Positions 24,342 to 32,726 of a stretch of 40,209 bases of DNA are shown here, piece after piece (positions within the stretch are counted from its first letter, which is position 1; the number at the start of each line of letters is the position of its first letter). Origin of the DNA: an uncultured Flavobacteriales bacterium (GTDB lineage Bacteria; Bacteroidota; Bacteroidia; Flavobacteriales; Crocinitomicaceae); contig CAMLHZ010000023.1 of the NCBI GenBank assembly GCA_946480085.1, positions 1-40,209 on the forward strand, read 5' to 3'. The position numbers were made by a program, and so were the translations under genes. A model generated the notes under the pieces. It worked only from the letters and a program-made list of their open reading frames with translations. It was not told the DNA's origin and did not search any database.

Positions 24342-24898
24342 TTTGTTGCGTTTCTATCGGGGTTTTGTGACAAAAATCCTGCCCAACCTTTTGCCTTTGT
24401 CTTATTGTTCTCACCAACTCCTTTTGAGAAATGGTGGCAAACTGCAGCAGCCAATCCATCAGTTGCATCTAGAAACTTCGGTATTTCATCAAACTTCAAA
24501 AGGGTTTGCAACATCGCTGCAACTTGTTCTTTGGAAGCATTTCCACTTCCCGTAATCGATTGCTTGATTCGTTTTGGTGTATATTCTTCGTAAGGAATAT
24601 TCATACGGAGCGCAGCTGCAATGGCAACTCCCTGAGCTCTTCCAAGTTTTAGCATGGATTGTACGTTCTTCCCAAAGAAAGGGGCTTCAAGCGCCATTTC
24701 GTCGGGTTTGTATTCTTGGATTAGTTCGTCAATTCGATCAAAGATGCGTTTCAGTTTATCAGGCTGATTGTCTAATTTCTGAAGCTGTACAATTCCAAAA
24801 TTCAGCAAGGTCATTTTCTTACCTTGAACGTGAATTATACCGTAACCCAAAACTGTTGTACCGGGATCGATCCCGAGAATTATTTTATCTTCGACCAT
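24338..24898 (-). CDS. ruvC: Crossover junction endodeoxyribonuclease RuvC
   Basis: 186 residues with an RNase H-like fold: ILGIDPGTTVLGYGII (D11), EMALEAPFFGKN (E71) and DATDGLAAAVCHH (D144, D147), the four acidic residues that bind Mg. It cuts Holliday junctions. The C-terminal ~25 residues (KTKAKGWAGFLSQNPDRN) are a tail beyond the usual core. It is divergent from the flippase-like gene, and both ATG codons share the 10-base palindrome CATTCGAATG. Confidence 0.96.
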   Translation of the reverse strand: MVEDKIILGIDPGTTVLGYGIIHVQGKKMTLLNFGIVQLQKLDNQPDKLKRIFDRIDELIQEYKPDEMALEAPFFGKNVQSMLKLGRAQGVAIAAALRMNIPYEEYTPKRIKQSITGSGNASKEQVAAMLQTLLKFDEIPKFLDATDGLAAAVCHHFSKGVGENNKTKAKGWAGFLSQNPDRNATK

Positions 24899-24902
24899 TC
24901 GA

Positions 24903-25829
24903 ATGAAAGAGGAACTTAAAACTACTAAAAAACGGTCAATCTTGCGATTAGGTTTGCAGGTATTGCTGTTTTTTAGCGTTCTGTTAACACTTTACTTTCA
25001 ACTCAAGGATGTAAAGTGGAATTCCTTCTCAAAAATCCATATTGAATACCAATGGGCATTGCTAATTGCTTTTTTACTTCTATTCGTTAATCAGGGAGTA
25101 GAATTTGTGAAATGGAAATTGTTTACCAAGCATTTGATCGACGATAATCGCAAAACCTGGAATTCCTTTTTGGCAGGTTTGGCTTCTGGTTTCCTTTCTC
25201 CGAACGGTTGGGGAAATGTGTTGGGAAGAATGTTGTTTTTCAGACGCCGACATTCCATACAGATTGTATTGGTGACTGCATTGGGGAACCTGAGTCAACT
25301 AATTCCAACTGCGATTTTTGGTTCAATAGCATTAATTTTCAGAAAGGACATTAATCCCTGCTGGTTGATTTTATCATCAGGTATTTCCGTTGTTCTATTG
25401 CTGTTTTACTTTTTCGGTGAAAAGGTTTTTGGTCGAAAATCTTACAGAAACAAAGTCATTCGCCATTTCAAGATGATGCTTCTGCGCTTTGGCTATTTGA
25501 GGCTCTCACTTTTGCTTTTGAGCACCTTTCGTTTTCTGATTTTTACCTTACAATTTGTTCTCTTGTTTTATGCCTTCGGCTATACAGATATCTGGTTGTT
25601 GGTTCACTCTGTTTGGATCATTTACATTCTAACTTCCTTTATTCCTTCACTCTGGTCGGGGAAAATTCTAATCCGTGAAACTGCTGCGCTTTTTGTTTTT
25701 CAGCATACCGTCGTTTCATCAAAACCTGATATCATTGTTATTTGTCTATTAATTTGGATAATCAACATCGTGATTCCAGCGCTTATAGGTAGCTTTGTTT
25801 TAATTCCAATCAAACGGAAAGTACAATGA
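24903..25829 (+). CDS. Flippase-like (UPF0104 / lysylphosphatidylglycerol synthase TM) membrane protein
   Basis: 308 residues, about seven to eight hydrophobic segments. The conserved sequence NSFLAGLASGFLSPNGWGNVLGRMLFFRR near residues 85-115 is that of LPG_synthase_TM proteins. These are often lipid- or glycan-flippase-like. The following gene, 4 bases overlapping, is a GT2 transferase, so the two probably act in one envelope glycolipid pathway (inference). The next possible Met lies far downstream, so the ATG at 24903 is the likely start. Confidence 0.8.
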   Translation: MKEELKTTKKRSILRLGLQVLLFFSVLLTLYFQLKDVKWNSFSKIHIEYQWALLIAFLLLFVNQGVEFVKWKLFTKHLIDDNRKTWNSFLAGLASGFLSPNGWGNVLGRMLFFRRRHSIQIVLVTALGNLSQLIPTAIFGSIALIFRKDINPCWLILSSGISVVLLLFYFFGEKVFGRKSYRNKVIRHFKMMLLRFGYLRLSLLLLSTFRFLIFTLQFVLLFYAFGYTDIWLLVHSVWIIYILTSFIPSLWSGKILIRETAALFVFQHTVVSSKPDIIVICLLIWIINIVIPALIGSFVLIPIKRKVQ

Positions 25830-26902
25830 GTATCCTGATTTTTTGGTTTGTGGCTTATGCCGTTTCTATTCTCACACTTGTCTTTGGAGTGAATCGTTTG
25901 CGATTGCTCAAGGCGGCCAAAATAGATCACAACTTAGACGAAATAACGGTGGTTGTTCCTTTTAGAGATGAAGCCAAGAACCTTGGGAAATTCCTCGACT
26001 GCGTATACAAACAGAAATATCAGCCCGTACAATGGATTTTTGTGAACGACCATTCGTCGGATGATTACCGTTCAGAATTCTTAAAATACAAAGACTTTCC
26101 CATTCGTGTGATCTCCCTTCCTGAAGAACAAAGAGGTAAGAAGCGTGCCATCCGTTTTGGAATGGATCACGTGACAACGGAATACTGTTTGACAATGGAT
26201 GCAGATGTGGTTTTTGGTTCCGAATACCTGAAATCGTTAATGGTTGTTCCAAAGGCGGATCTGGTAATTTTACCCGTGAAAATGACCGGAAGCAAGTGGT
26301 GGCATGGATTCTTCACACTCGAATATTGGTTCACTACACTGATCAATAAAGGCGTAACAGGCTGGCTTCGACCAATTTCATGCAGCGGAGCAAATTTGCT
26401 AATCAACATAAAAGCTTTTGAAGAGGTGGACGATATTGAGCATCACGATCATATTTTGAGCGGTGACGATATTTACACACTTCGCGCATTTCGGGAAGGA
26501 AAGAAAACCATTGAAGTTGTGGAGCGCGAAGAACTGATGGTTTCTACGGCAACTCCTGATAGATTGTCCGATACAATGAATCAGCGTTTGAGATGGATGT
26601 CGAAAACCGGAAATGTAGGCGACAATTTAAGCAGTGGATTGGGAGTTTGGGCAGTTTTGCTTCATTTCACCTATTTGTTCTTACTTCTCGTTACCTGGTT
26701 CGGTGATGTAGAATGGTTGACCATCCTGATTTTCATAACGAAAACGGGCTTCGACTTCGTATTACTGCGTTTATCCATTATCAAGTGGACAGTAACTGAC
26801 ATTGTTGGACTTTTACTTTTCGAAACCGTTTATCCGTTTTACATGCTGGCACTTTTCGCTTCTATGCTTTTTGTGCAGTTGGATTGGAAAGGAAGGTCTT
26901 AA
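25826..26902 (+). CDS. Membrane-bound family 2 glycosyltransferase
   Basis: 358 residues: N-terminal TM (about 1-22), a GT2 domain with VVVPFRDEAKNLG, WIFVNDHSSDDY, MDADVVF (DxD), ILSGDDIYTLRAF and QRLRWMSK (QxxRW), then three or more TM segments near the C-terminus. Processive-type layout. It overlaps the upstream flippase-like gene by 4 bases. Substrate unknown. Confidence 0.9.
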   Translation: MSILIFWFVAYAVSILTLVFGVNRLRLLKAAKIDHNLDEITVVVPFRDEAKNLGKFLDCVYKQKYQPVQWIFVNDHSSDDYRSEFLKYKDFPIRVISLPEEQRGKKRAIRFGMDHVTTEYCLTMDADVVFGSEYLKSLMVVPKADLVILPVKMTGSKWWHGFFTLEYWFTTLINKGVTGWLRPISCSGANLLINIKAFEEVDDIEHHDHILSGDDIYTLRAFREGKKTIEVVEREELMVSTATPDRLSDTMNQRLRWMSKTGNVGDNLSSGLGVWAVLLHFTYLFLLLVTWFGDVEWLTILIFITKTGFDFVLLRLSIIKWTVTDIVGLLLFETVYPFYMLALFASMLFVQLDWKGRS

Positions 26903-26935
26903 TTCTAAATTTCAAAATGCTAAATGCTAAAACCA
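26901..26935. repeat. Degenerate heptad repeat after the GT2 stop
   Basis: AATTCTA, AATTTCA, AAATGCT, AAATGCT, AAAACCA in exact 7-bp steps. Its first twelve bases recur in inverse orientation at 26976-26987 (AAATTTAGAATT). Confidence 0.6.
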
Positions 26936-26946
26936 TCAAGTATGAG

Positions 26947-26974
26947 AAAAAGAAAAACCAGTTTTTCCTTTTTT
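26947..26974. terminator. Bidirectional terminator-like hairpin between convergent genes
   Basis: AAAAAC (26953-26958) and GTTTTT (26961-26966), extended outward by G/C and AAAA/TTTT with one mismatch, followed by more T. The loop is short. It lies between the GT2 gene and the broken membrane-protein gene. Confidence 0.5.
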
Positions 26975-27015
26975 AAAATTTAGAATTTTGGTCACGAAAG
27001 CTTTCGGGATTAGAA

Positions 27016-27450
27016 TTATCTACTGATTCTCAGTTCACTATTAATCAGCGAAGCTCTCGGGATCAACGAAAGGAAGTAAAGTAAACCACCGCAGATCAAA
27101 TATAAAAAGACGTCAACACCAGTCTGCATATACATTACAATGCAGAAAAGAATTGGACCTTCAAGTGATGCATATCTAATAATGCTTAATCCAACATAGG
27201 CTTGGGATTTGGCGGTTTCGTTATTCATTTCACGGATTTCAGTTAAGCGCTTATTTCCAAATAAACGACCAAAAACAGCGCCTGCGGTTAGCAGCCCAAT
27301 TGCCACATAAGACAACATGTCGTTGCTCGTACTTTCGACATACTCGGGTTTAATAATGAAGTAAGTTACAGCTGCAAAAGCTACTTATCCAATGAAAAGT
27401 CCAGCATAAATAATATTCAGCTGTTTTTTTAGTTTGTCGATGAGTTCCAT
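27016..27450 (-). pseudogene. Small four-TM membrane protein gene broken by one in-frame TAA
   Basis: A 435-base frame from ATG 27450 to the stop at 27016 encodes MELIDKLKKQLNIIYAGLFI-G, then TAA at 27387-27385, then VAFAAVTYFIIKPEYVESTS and on to ...RASLINSELRISR. The stop interrupts the first hydrophobic helix, and the frame is unbroken on both sides, so one base change would restore about 144 residues. An internal ATG at 27318 could still give a 100-residue product with three TM segments. Family not recognised. Could also be a sequencing error. Confidence 0.7.
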
Positions 27451-27500
27451 AAGTGATTCGAATATAGGATTTTTTTGTTTTTGATGATTTCCAAAAACTG

Positions 27501-27522
27501 AAAAAGGCTTCTTATGAAAGCC
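27501..27522 (-). terminator. Terminator of the exonuclease gene
   Basis: Minus strand: GGCTTTC (27522-27516) pairs, with one bulge, with GAAGCC (27511-27506), followed by five T. It lies 44 bases after the stop at 27566. Confidence 0.65.
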
Positions 27523-27565
27523 AGTCAGTATTGAAATAGGGGATATAATGAAAAACGGAAGTCGC

Positions 27566-28108
27566 TTACAAGAGCGTGTAGAGAATTTTCGCGATGTTCT
27601 TTGCATCGTCTACGCCACGATGATGTGTTCCTTCAAGTGGAATTTGCAGGTATTGGAGTGCTCCATCCATTCCTTTTTCATGTCCGAGTCTGTTTTTCAA
27701 CGCAAAAAGTGTCTTTACATTGATGTGCGATGGTCCAAGCGGATAACCAACACCCAATTCGGAACATTGACGTTGAATGTGCTTTAAATCGTAAGCACCA
27801 AAACTTGCCCATGCCCTGCTTGGTCCAAGATATTCGTTCTTGATAATGGAACAAGCTTCCTTGTAAGAGATTCCTTCGTTCCGGATCATTTCAGGAGTGA
27901 TGGTGGTTAACTCCGTGCAGAAATCACTAATCTCGGAACGTTCTGGAATGACCAGTATGCCTCTGTTATCAGAAATCTCGCCTGAACGAACATCGAGCAA
28001 ACAGATCCCGAATTCAATGATGTCGTTTGTCATTCCCTGTGGAGCTGAGCCGTTCCAACAGGTGGCTTCTACATCGATTACGATGATTTTGTCTAATTTT
28101 TTTGCCAT
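27566..28108 (-). CDS. DEDDh 3'-5' exonuclease (ERI-1/KapD-like)
   Basis: 180 residues with the DEDDh motifs: IVIDVEATC (D12, E14) in Exo I, a Thr-rich TELTTITPEM segment, WASFGAYDLKHIQ in Exo II and GTHHRGVDDAKNIAKIL in Exo III (His and Asp). KapD/ERI-1-like enzymes degrade RNA or single-stranded nucleic acid from the 3' end; substrate not determined here. Preceded by a 368-bp intergenic gap. Confidence 0.88.
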   Translation of the reverse strand: MAKKLDKIIVIDVEATCWNGSAPQGMTNDIIEFGICLLDVRSGEISDNRGILVIPERSEISDFCTELTTITPEMIRNEGISYKEACSIIKNEYLGPSRAWASFGAYDLKHIQRQCSELGVGYPLGPSHINVKTLFALKNRLGHEKGMDGALQYLQIPLEGTHHRGVDDAKNIAKILYTLL

Positions 28109-28476
28109 AATTTATTGTTTTAAAAATGTAAATACACGACTTCCTGATTAGAAAATTCTTTGGCAAAATGAATGATTTCGATTTTGGTAGTCGTGGTTGT
28201 TTTTGTGGTTATTCTCCGACAAAGCTAATGAAAAACTTTAAGTTACTCCTAAAAGAATGAAAAACGGTCTTCACAACCAATGAATTTCGAAGAATGAAAA
28301 ATGTGTATCGAGCACAAAAAAAAGCCTCCTTTCGGAAGCCTTTATTATGTTAAGGGAAAGAAAAACACTCAAGATACGAGGCGTTGAAGAATAAATCTTG
28401 AGAGTTTACATTGAGTAAATGATCAAGATTTATTTCTGAAAACAACGATGTAGATTGTGTGCGTTTGTTTTCCTAT
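28109..28476. other. Intergenic region (368 bp)
   Basis: AT-rich. Apart from the terminator at 28314-28343, I see no gene, REP copy or heptad array; no convincing promoter for the exonuclease was found. Confidence 0.6.
28314..28343 (-). terminator. Terminator of the DUF3127 gene
   Basis: Minus strand: AAGGCTTCC-GAAA-GGAGGCTT with G-T wobbles, followed by a T-run (28323-28316). It is 134 bases after the stop at 28477. Confidence 0.75.
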
Positions 28477-28881
28477 TTAGAATGGTAAATCGTCGTCGTC
28501 TGCTGCGTCAGTAGACGGCATTGACGGAGGAACCGGTGCACTGTTCAGGTTCATTGCCGATGGACCACCATCAGGAATTCCACCACCCATGCTTCCAGCT
28601 GCTTTCTCAACTCTCCATGCATCAAGAGAATTGAAGTATTTCGCTTCACCTTGTGGATTGATCCACTCTCTTCCACGTAAGTTGAAAGAAACTGTGATTT
28701 GCTCGTTCACATTGACATTGTCAAGTAAGCTACATTTATCTTGCGTCAATTGGAACATAACGTCCTGCGGGTATTGCGACGATGTATCAGTTACAACGAA
28801 CTCTCTTTTAGAGAATTTTTCCGAAACTTGAATTGTGTCGTTTTTAACTTTTAGGACACCTGTGAATTGATAATTGCTCAT
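28477..28881 (-). CDS. DUF3127 protein, OB-fold-like, with SSB-type acidic C-terminal tip
   Basis: 134 residues. The N-terminal ~95 residues match DUF3127: FTGVLKVKNDTIQVSEKFSK, REFVVTDTSSQYPQDVMFQ, ITVSFNLRGREW and FNSLDAWRVEK. A Pro/Ser/Met-rich linker leads to AADDDDLPF, virtually the same tip as the ssb product (DEDDLPF). This suggests a single-strand binding role or an interaction with the SSB interactome; that is inference. Strand and spacing suggest co-transcription with the flavin reductase family gene, 51 bases upstream. Confidence 0.85.
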   Translation of the reverse strand: MSNYQFTGVLKVKNDTIQVSEKFSKREFVVTDTSSQYPQDVMFQLTQDKCSLLDNVNVNEQITVSFNLRGREWINPQGEAKYFNSLDAWRVEKAAGSMGGGIPDGGPSAMNLNSAPVPPSMPSTDAADDDDLPF

Positions 28882-28932
28882 ATTGTTGTTTTTGAATTGT
28901 TGCGTTTTGGAACCTGCAACAGTGTTGGTTTA

Positions 28933-29826
28933 TTAATCATTAAATGCGAGCAAGGTCATCCATGCTCCTGTTATATCGTCCTTTTGTAATAGTTCTTTTG
29001 CTCTTGTGTGAAGTGCATTCTCCAATTCTGCTGGAGTATCTTCTAACGTTACAAACAGATCACTTAACTCAATCAATTTGTACTCGTTCACATCTGTTTC
29101 GTTCGGAAGTTCAGTGATTCCGGCCAATTGTGCAAGTTCATTGTTGTTTAACACCGAACTGTTACGTACATCTTCCGGTAAATTGTCGAATCCTATTCCC
29201 ACAGTTGTAATTGGTTTTGTGACCTCGAACATAGAAGCTTCGTTGGCGTGACAGTACCAGTTTCCGCCCATTCGTGCCACCAGGTTTATTTTCTTTTGGT
29301 CGATGCTTCCGTCTTCAGAAAGAACTTCTTCGTGAATATGAATTTTAGTCACTTCACAGATCACCAGATTTCCTGCGCCACCGTTTTCTCCTAATTCTTT
29401 CACTTCAAGTACTTTGCACTCAAATTGAACCGGTGCTTCCTTCACGCGCATTGGTTTCACGGTATCAGAAGGAATAGGAGTAAGACCGCTTTTCACGAAT
29501 TCATCCACATCGGCACCGTAAGGCGAACTACTCAAGCTCATTTGGTGAAGAATGTCGTAGTTCACAATGTTGATAACCACCTCAGGAACTTTCTTTACAT
29601 TGTTGTAAGTGTCCTTGGTTGTATTTGTGCGTCCGTTACGTGCAGGAGAAAAAATAAGTATAGGCGGAGCAGCTGAAAAAACATTGAAAAAACTGAATGG
29701 CGATAAATTGTTATTCCCGTTTTCGTCAACGGTAGAAGCAAATGCAATCGGTCGTGGACCAATAGCGCCAAGTAAAATTCCGTGTAATTTGGGAACCGGG
29801 AGTTCTTTCGGATCCAGTGTCAACAT
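28933..29826 (-). CDS. Flavin reductase family protein
   Basis: 297 residues. The N-terminal FMN-binding split-barrel (KLHGILLGAIGPRPIAFAST, NLSPFSFFNVFSAAPPILIF, NIVNYDILHQMSLSSSPYG, PVQFECKVLEVKEL) is that of the flavin reductase-like domain, followed by a C-terminal extension of ~80 acidic residues. Reaction and partner unknown. A TACTTTTG -7 box lies 17 bases upstream. Confidence 0.9.
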   Translation of the reverse strand: MLTLDPKELPVPKLHGILLGAIGPRPIAFASTVDENGNNNLSPFSFFNVFSAAPPILIFSPARNGRTNTTKDTYNNVKKVPEVVINIVNYDILHQMSLSSSPYGADVDEFVKSGLTPIPSDTVKPMRVKEAPVQFECKVLEVKELGENGGAGNLVICEVTKIHIHEEVLSEDGSIDQKKINLVARMGGNWYCHANEASMFEVTKPITTVGIGFDNLPEDVRNSSVLNNNELAQLAGITELPNETDVNEYKLIELSDLFVTLEDTPAELENALHTRAKELLQKDDITGAWMTLLAFND

Positions 29827-29842
29827 CCTGTTTTCTTTTTTA

Positions 29843-29850
29843 CAAAAGTA
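29843..29850 (-). promoter_or_regulatory. -7 promoter box (TACTTTTG) for the flavin reductase family gene
   Basis: Minus-strand TACTTTTG, 17 bases upstream of the start codon at 29826. No clear -33 TTG. Confidence 0.45.
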
Positions 29851-29907
29851 TCAAATTGAGGGGCAGAATTGAAGTATGGGGAAAGAAGTAATTAACAAAA
29901 TTCTTGA

Positions 29908-29942
29908 AAGACATAAGACGAGAGACGAAAGACGAAGGACTT
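29908..29942. repeat. Degenerate heptad repeat (AAGACGA type)
   Basis: AAGACAT, AAGACGA, GAGACGA, AAGACGA, AGGACTT in exact 7-bp steps, in the gap between the flavin reductase family gene and the beta-barrel-like gene. Confidence 0.65.
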
Positions 29943-29984
29943 GATTGAAGTGCTTTTGTCAGTTCGAGTGAGCAATCGTAAACG

Positions 29985-30791
29985 CTACTTATTTCTTTTT
30001 TTCAGATTGATCTGTCTCGAAAGCGTCAAATTGATATTTGTCAGAAACTGATAATTGTTGAAAACGTATTTTTTTGTCTCCAGCGTGCTGGCATCGTAAA
30101 TGCTGATCTTTGATTCAGACATGTACAAGTAATTTTTTGAGTAATTGTAATTCAAATCGATGTCAAACCAGTACTTTTTTTGAATATAGATCTGAGATTG
30201 CAATGAAAGTCCAAACGTAATTCCTGATTTGCTGGCAGTATAAGAAGTGTGTGAATCGCTGTAATATTTGTTTTCGGAAATTTGAATATTAGATGTGCCT
30301 AATGATCCCACGTTTTCTATGGCATTCGTTCCTTGACGAACAACGTAGGCAAACGACAATCCGAGTGAAAGAGAGGAGTTGTTTTCGAAAGTTTTGATCT
30401 TTCTGAAATAGGTTAAACTGTACCTAGTTTGCGCCGTTTTTGTGGTGGTACGGGTAGAATTGTTTCGGAATGTGGAGTCGAAACTATTGTAAGTATAGAA
30501 AGCGGATTGTGTATACTCCGATGAACCATCCATAGAAATTCCAAGTTGGAGCGTATTTCTGCCTTTAAAGCGAAGCCCAACGTTCACTCCAAGATACAAA
30601 GGTTTTTTCGCACAAATATGTTGGTATTTATATTTGAAATCTTCGTCACCACCCATCATTTTTCCGTTCCAGCTATGTGCATCACTGGAGTTAAAACTGA
30701 CCTGGTATTTAAGCAAAGGTGAGATAAAAACAGTGGTTTGGGACCAACTGGTCCCAAACCACAAAATTGAAATTAAAGCGATAATCCTCAT
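29985..30791 (-). CDS. Probable outer-membrane beta-barrel protein of unknown function
   Basis: 268 residues with a signal peptide (MRIIALISILWFGTSWSQ) and alternating aromatic/hydrophobic strands throughout (YSLTYFRKIKTF, LSLGLSFAYVVRQG, ITFGLSLQSQIYIQKKYWF, WFDIDLNYNYSK), typical of an outer-membrane barrel. It overlaps the upstream lipoprotein gene by one base (TAATG), so the two are translationally coupled. Family not recognised. Confidence 0.7.
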   Translation of the reverse strand: MRIIALISILWFGTSWSQTTVFISPLLKYQVSFNSSDAHSWNGKMMGGDEDFKYKYQHICAKKPLYLGVNVGLRFKGRNTLQLGISMDGSSEYTQSAFYTYNSFDSTFRNNSTRTTTKTAQTRYSLTYFRKIKTFENNSSLSLGLSFAYVVRQGTNAIENVGSLGTSNIQISENKYYSDSHTSYTASKSGITFGLSLQSQIYIQKKYWFDIDLNYNYSKNYLYMSESKISIYDASTLETKKYVFNNYQFLTNINLTLSRQINLKKRNK

Positions 30792-31834
30792 TAACTTACA
30801 ATTTGCATATAATTTGTGAAATACGTTGTATAAGGATTTCCTCCTTGAGGAATATTCGGATTTTCACATCTTACTCGTGTTTTTAGGTTATAGGACTTCA
30901 ATCTTTTAAGACCACTGTACCATCTGAAGATTTTTTCTCCACCTGAAAAAGCGTACTGACCAGCGATCATACCACGCCAAGGGTGAGAGTAATTGGAAAC
31001 AGATGAACCACAACGTTGTGCATAACTACAGTTGTCCATTTGAATCCAATGTCCGTAGTTTCCGCTTCCGTTACCAAACAAGCTGAAATTTGTGTTAGTA
31101 CCAAGGATAAACCAAACTCCGAACGTTCTGTAGTAAGAAGTTCCGTAGAAGTTTTCTGTTTGTTGGTTACTAAGGTTTGAGCTTTGGAAGTAAACAGTAT
31201 TCGATGTTGTACTTTTTGCTGAAGCTGTTGCATCGTTACAGAAGATTCCTTTTTCACCTCCTTCTTTCAATGCTTCAATTACCTCAATGTTTGTGCTGAA
31301 TGATAGTACATCAGGATTTAAAGTGTTCATGTTCACCAAATCAGTGTAGCCAGTAGCAACATCATCTTCATGTAATGTAAATACTTTTTCAATCGTTGGT
31401 TCAATTTTGAAAAGGTAGTTTCCAATTTGAACGATGTGATTCGTATTGATCATTCTTGCTAAAAGATCTCCTAGTTTGAATGGATCAGATGAAGCCAAAT
31501 CCGGATTGTTTTTGACGTTGTCGAAATGAGAAGTGAAGTTCAACTCAGCAATTCGAGTTAATAATTTTCCATACGTTGTTTCATCCGGATTGTCAATTGC
31601 TGTAGTGTATCCCGCCTCAGTTCTGAAAATTAGGTAGTTACCTCCGTTTTCCAACGTGAACAATGGATCACCTCCATCTTTTTCCTTTGTTTTTGAATCG
31701 CCAAAGTACTTGTCTTTATCAATTGTTTGATTGGTTGACTGTTGGTCTTCCGGAGCTGTATTTTCTTTTTTACAAGAAACAAATCCGATTCCAACCAGGG
31801 CAAGGAATAACCCGCCATAAATTACTTTTTTCAT
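30791..31834 (-). CDS. Lipoprotein of unknown function coupled to the beta-barrel protein
   Basis: 347 residues. Lipobox GIGFVSCKKEN (Cys21). A helical/mixed region to about 190 (FTLENGGNYLIFRTEAGYTT ... RIAELNFTSHF) is followed by an aromatic- and Gly/Ser-rich C-terminal part with paired cysteines (MDNCSYAQRCGSS), which could be a disulfide-stabilised beta domain. I do not recognise it. Its stop overlaps the ATG of the barrel protein; the two probably act as one envelope module. Confidence 0.65.
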   Translation of the reverse strand: MKKVIYGGLFLALVGIGFVSCKKENTAPEDQQSTNQTIDKDKYFGDSKTKEKDGGDPLFTLENGGNYLIFRTEAGYTTAIDNPDETTYGKLLTRIAELNFTSHFDNVKNNPDLASSDPFKLGDLLARMINTNHIVQIGNYLFKIEPTIEKVFTLHEDDVATGYTDLVNMNTLNPDVLSFSTNIEVIEALKEGGEKGIFCNDATASAKSTTSNTVYFQSSNLSNQQTENFYGTSYYRTFGVWFILGTNTNFSLFGNGSGNYGHWIQMDNCSYAQRCGSSVSNYSHPWRGMIAGQYAFSGGEKIFRWYSGLKRLKSYNLKTRVRCENPNIPQGGNPYTTYFTNYMQIVS

Positions 31835-32204
31835 GATTATGTTTAAATTGAATTAGGTGCTTTACTTTGATTTTAGGAGTGTTCAAGCGTTCTTTCTCCC
31901 GCAAACATGATTACACTGAGCGTTCTAATGAGTTAAAAAATGAGTCATTAAACTTAGGATTGGTCGACATTCACCTAAGCAGGTTCATTGTTTTCTATTT
32001 GCTTTTCGACTTGAAGTGAAAATTTTGAATGTGGTATTTATTTGTGGTTTCTATGTATTTAAATTAAAGTGGTTTGTTGAATAGTTTGCTACTTTATTTT
32101 AGCTAAGCAAACTTAGTGAAAAACTGAATCGATATAACGAAAAAACAATCTTTTTGTTCAATTTTAATCTAACTGTTTGATTTATAGCTATTACTGTTTT
32201 GGTT
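31835..32204. other. Intergenic region (370 bp)
   Basis: Very AT-rich spacer. No repeat family, terminator or convincing promoter was seen; an isolated CAAACTTA (minus-strand -7-like TAAGTTTG) at 32108-32115 is too far from the start to be called. Confidence 0.5.
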
Positions 32205-32726
32205 TTATGAAAGCTGTTGTTTTTTCGATTTCGCTCTTTTGTGATCGATCAAAAACCAAACAAGCAGGTATAACAAAATGATGAACGTACTGCAGAATAA
32301 ATGTTTATTGTAAGCGATTCGTTCAATATAAACCCTAACCGGACCATCACCGCACTGAGTGCACTCCGCAACATACCTGAAGCCATCAAAAACGGAAGTT
32401 CCAATGGTAACCATCAGAAAAATTAGGGCAGAAATGAAGCCTCTGATCTTTAAAGCCGTATCACGAGTGTTTTTCAATAATAAATAAACCAGAGCCCAGA
32501 ATATGGTGCTGATGAGAATAAACGTTAAGCTATGATCGAAATTGAAACGAGAACTTTTACCAATGAAATGCATGCGGTCGCCGTAGTTCATGTCAAAGAT
32601 CATTTGAACCAACGACTGGTAAGAACGCTCCAAATAATAGCCAACAGCAAAACCGAAACCTATGGCAATGGTTAAAAATGGATATGTAGTTTTTAGTGTC
32701 ATTGGTCGATTTTGGGTCAAGGGCAA
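32205..32726 (-). CDS. Four-TM membrane protein of unknown function
   Basis: 173 residues with hydrophobic segments near 14-31, 67-85, 95-111 and 141-160. The CTQCGDGPV loop holds two cysteines. The start may instead be Met9 (32702), which would avoid most of the overlap with the upstream secreted-protein gene (stop at 32717). Unrecognised. Confidence 0.6.
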   Translation of the reverse strand: MPLTQNRPMTLKTTYPFLTIAIGFGFAVGYYLERSYQSLVQMIFDMNYGDRMHFIGKSSRFNFDHSLTFILISTIFWALVYLLLKNTRDTALKIRGFISALIFLMVTIGTSVFDGFRYVAECTQCGDGPVRVYIERIAYNKHLFCSTFIILLYLLVWFLIDHKRAKSKKQQLS

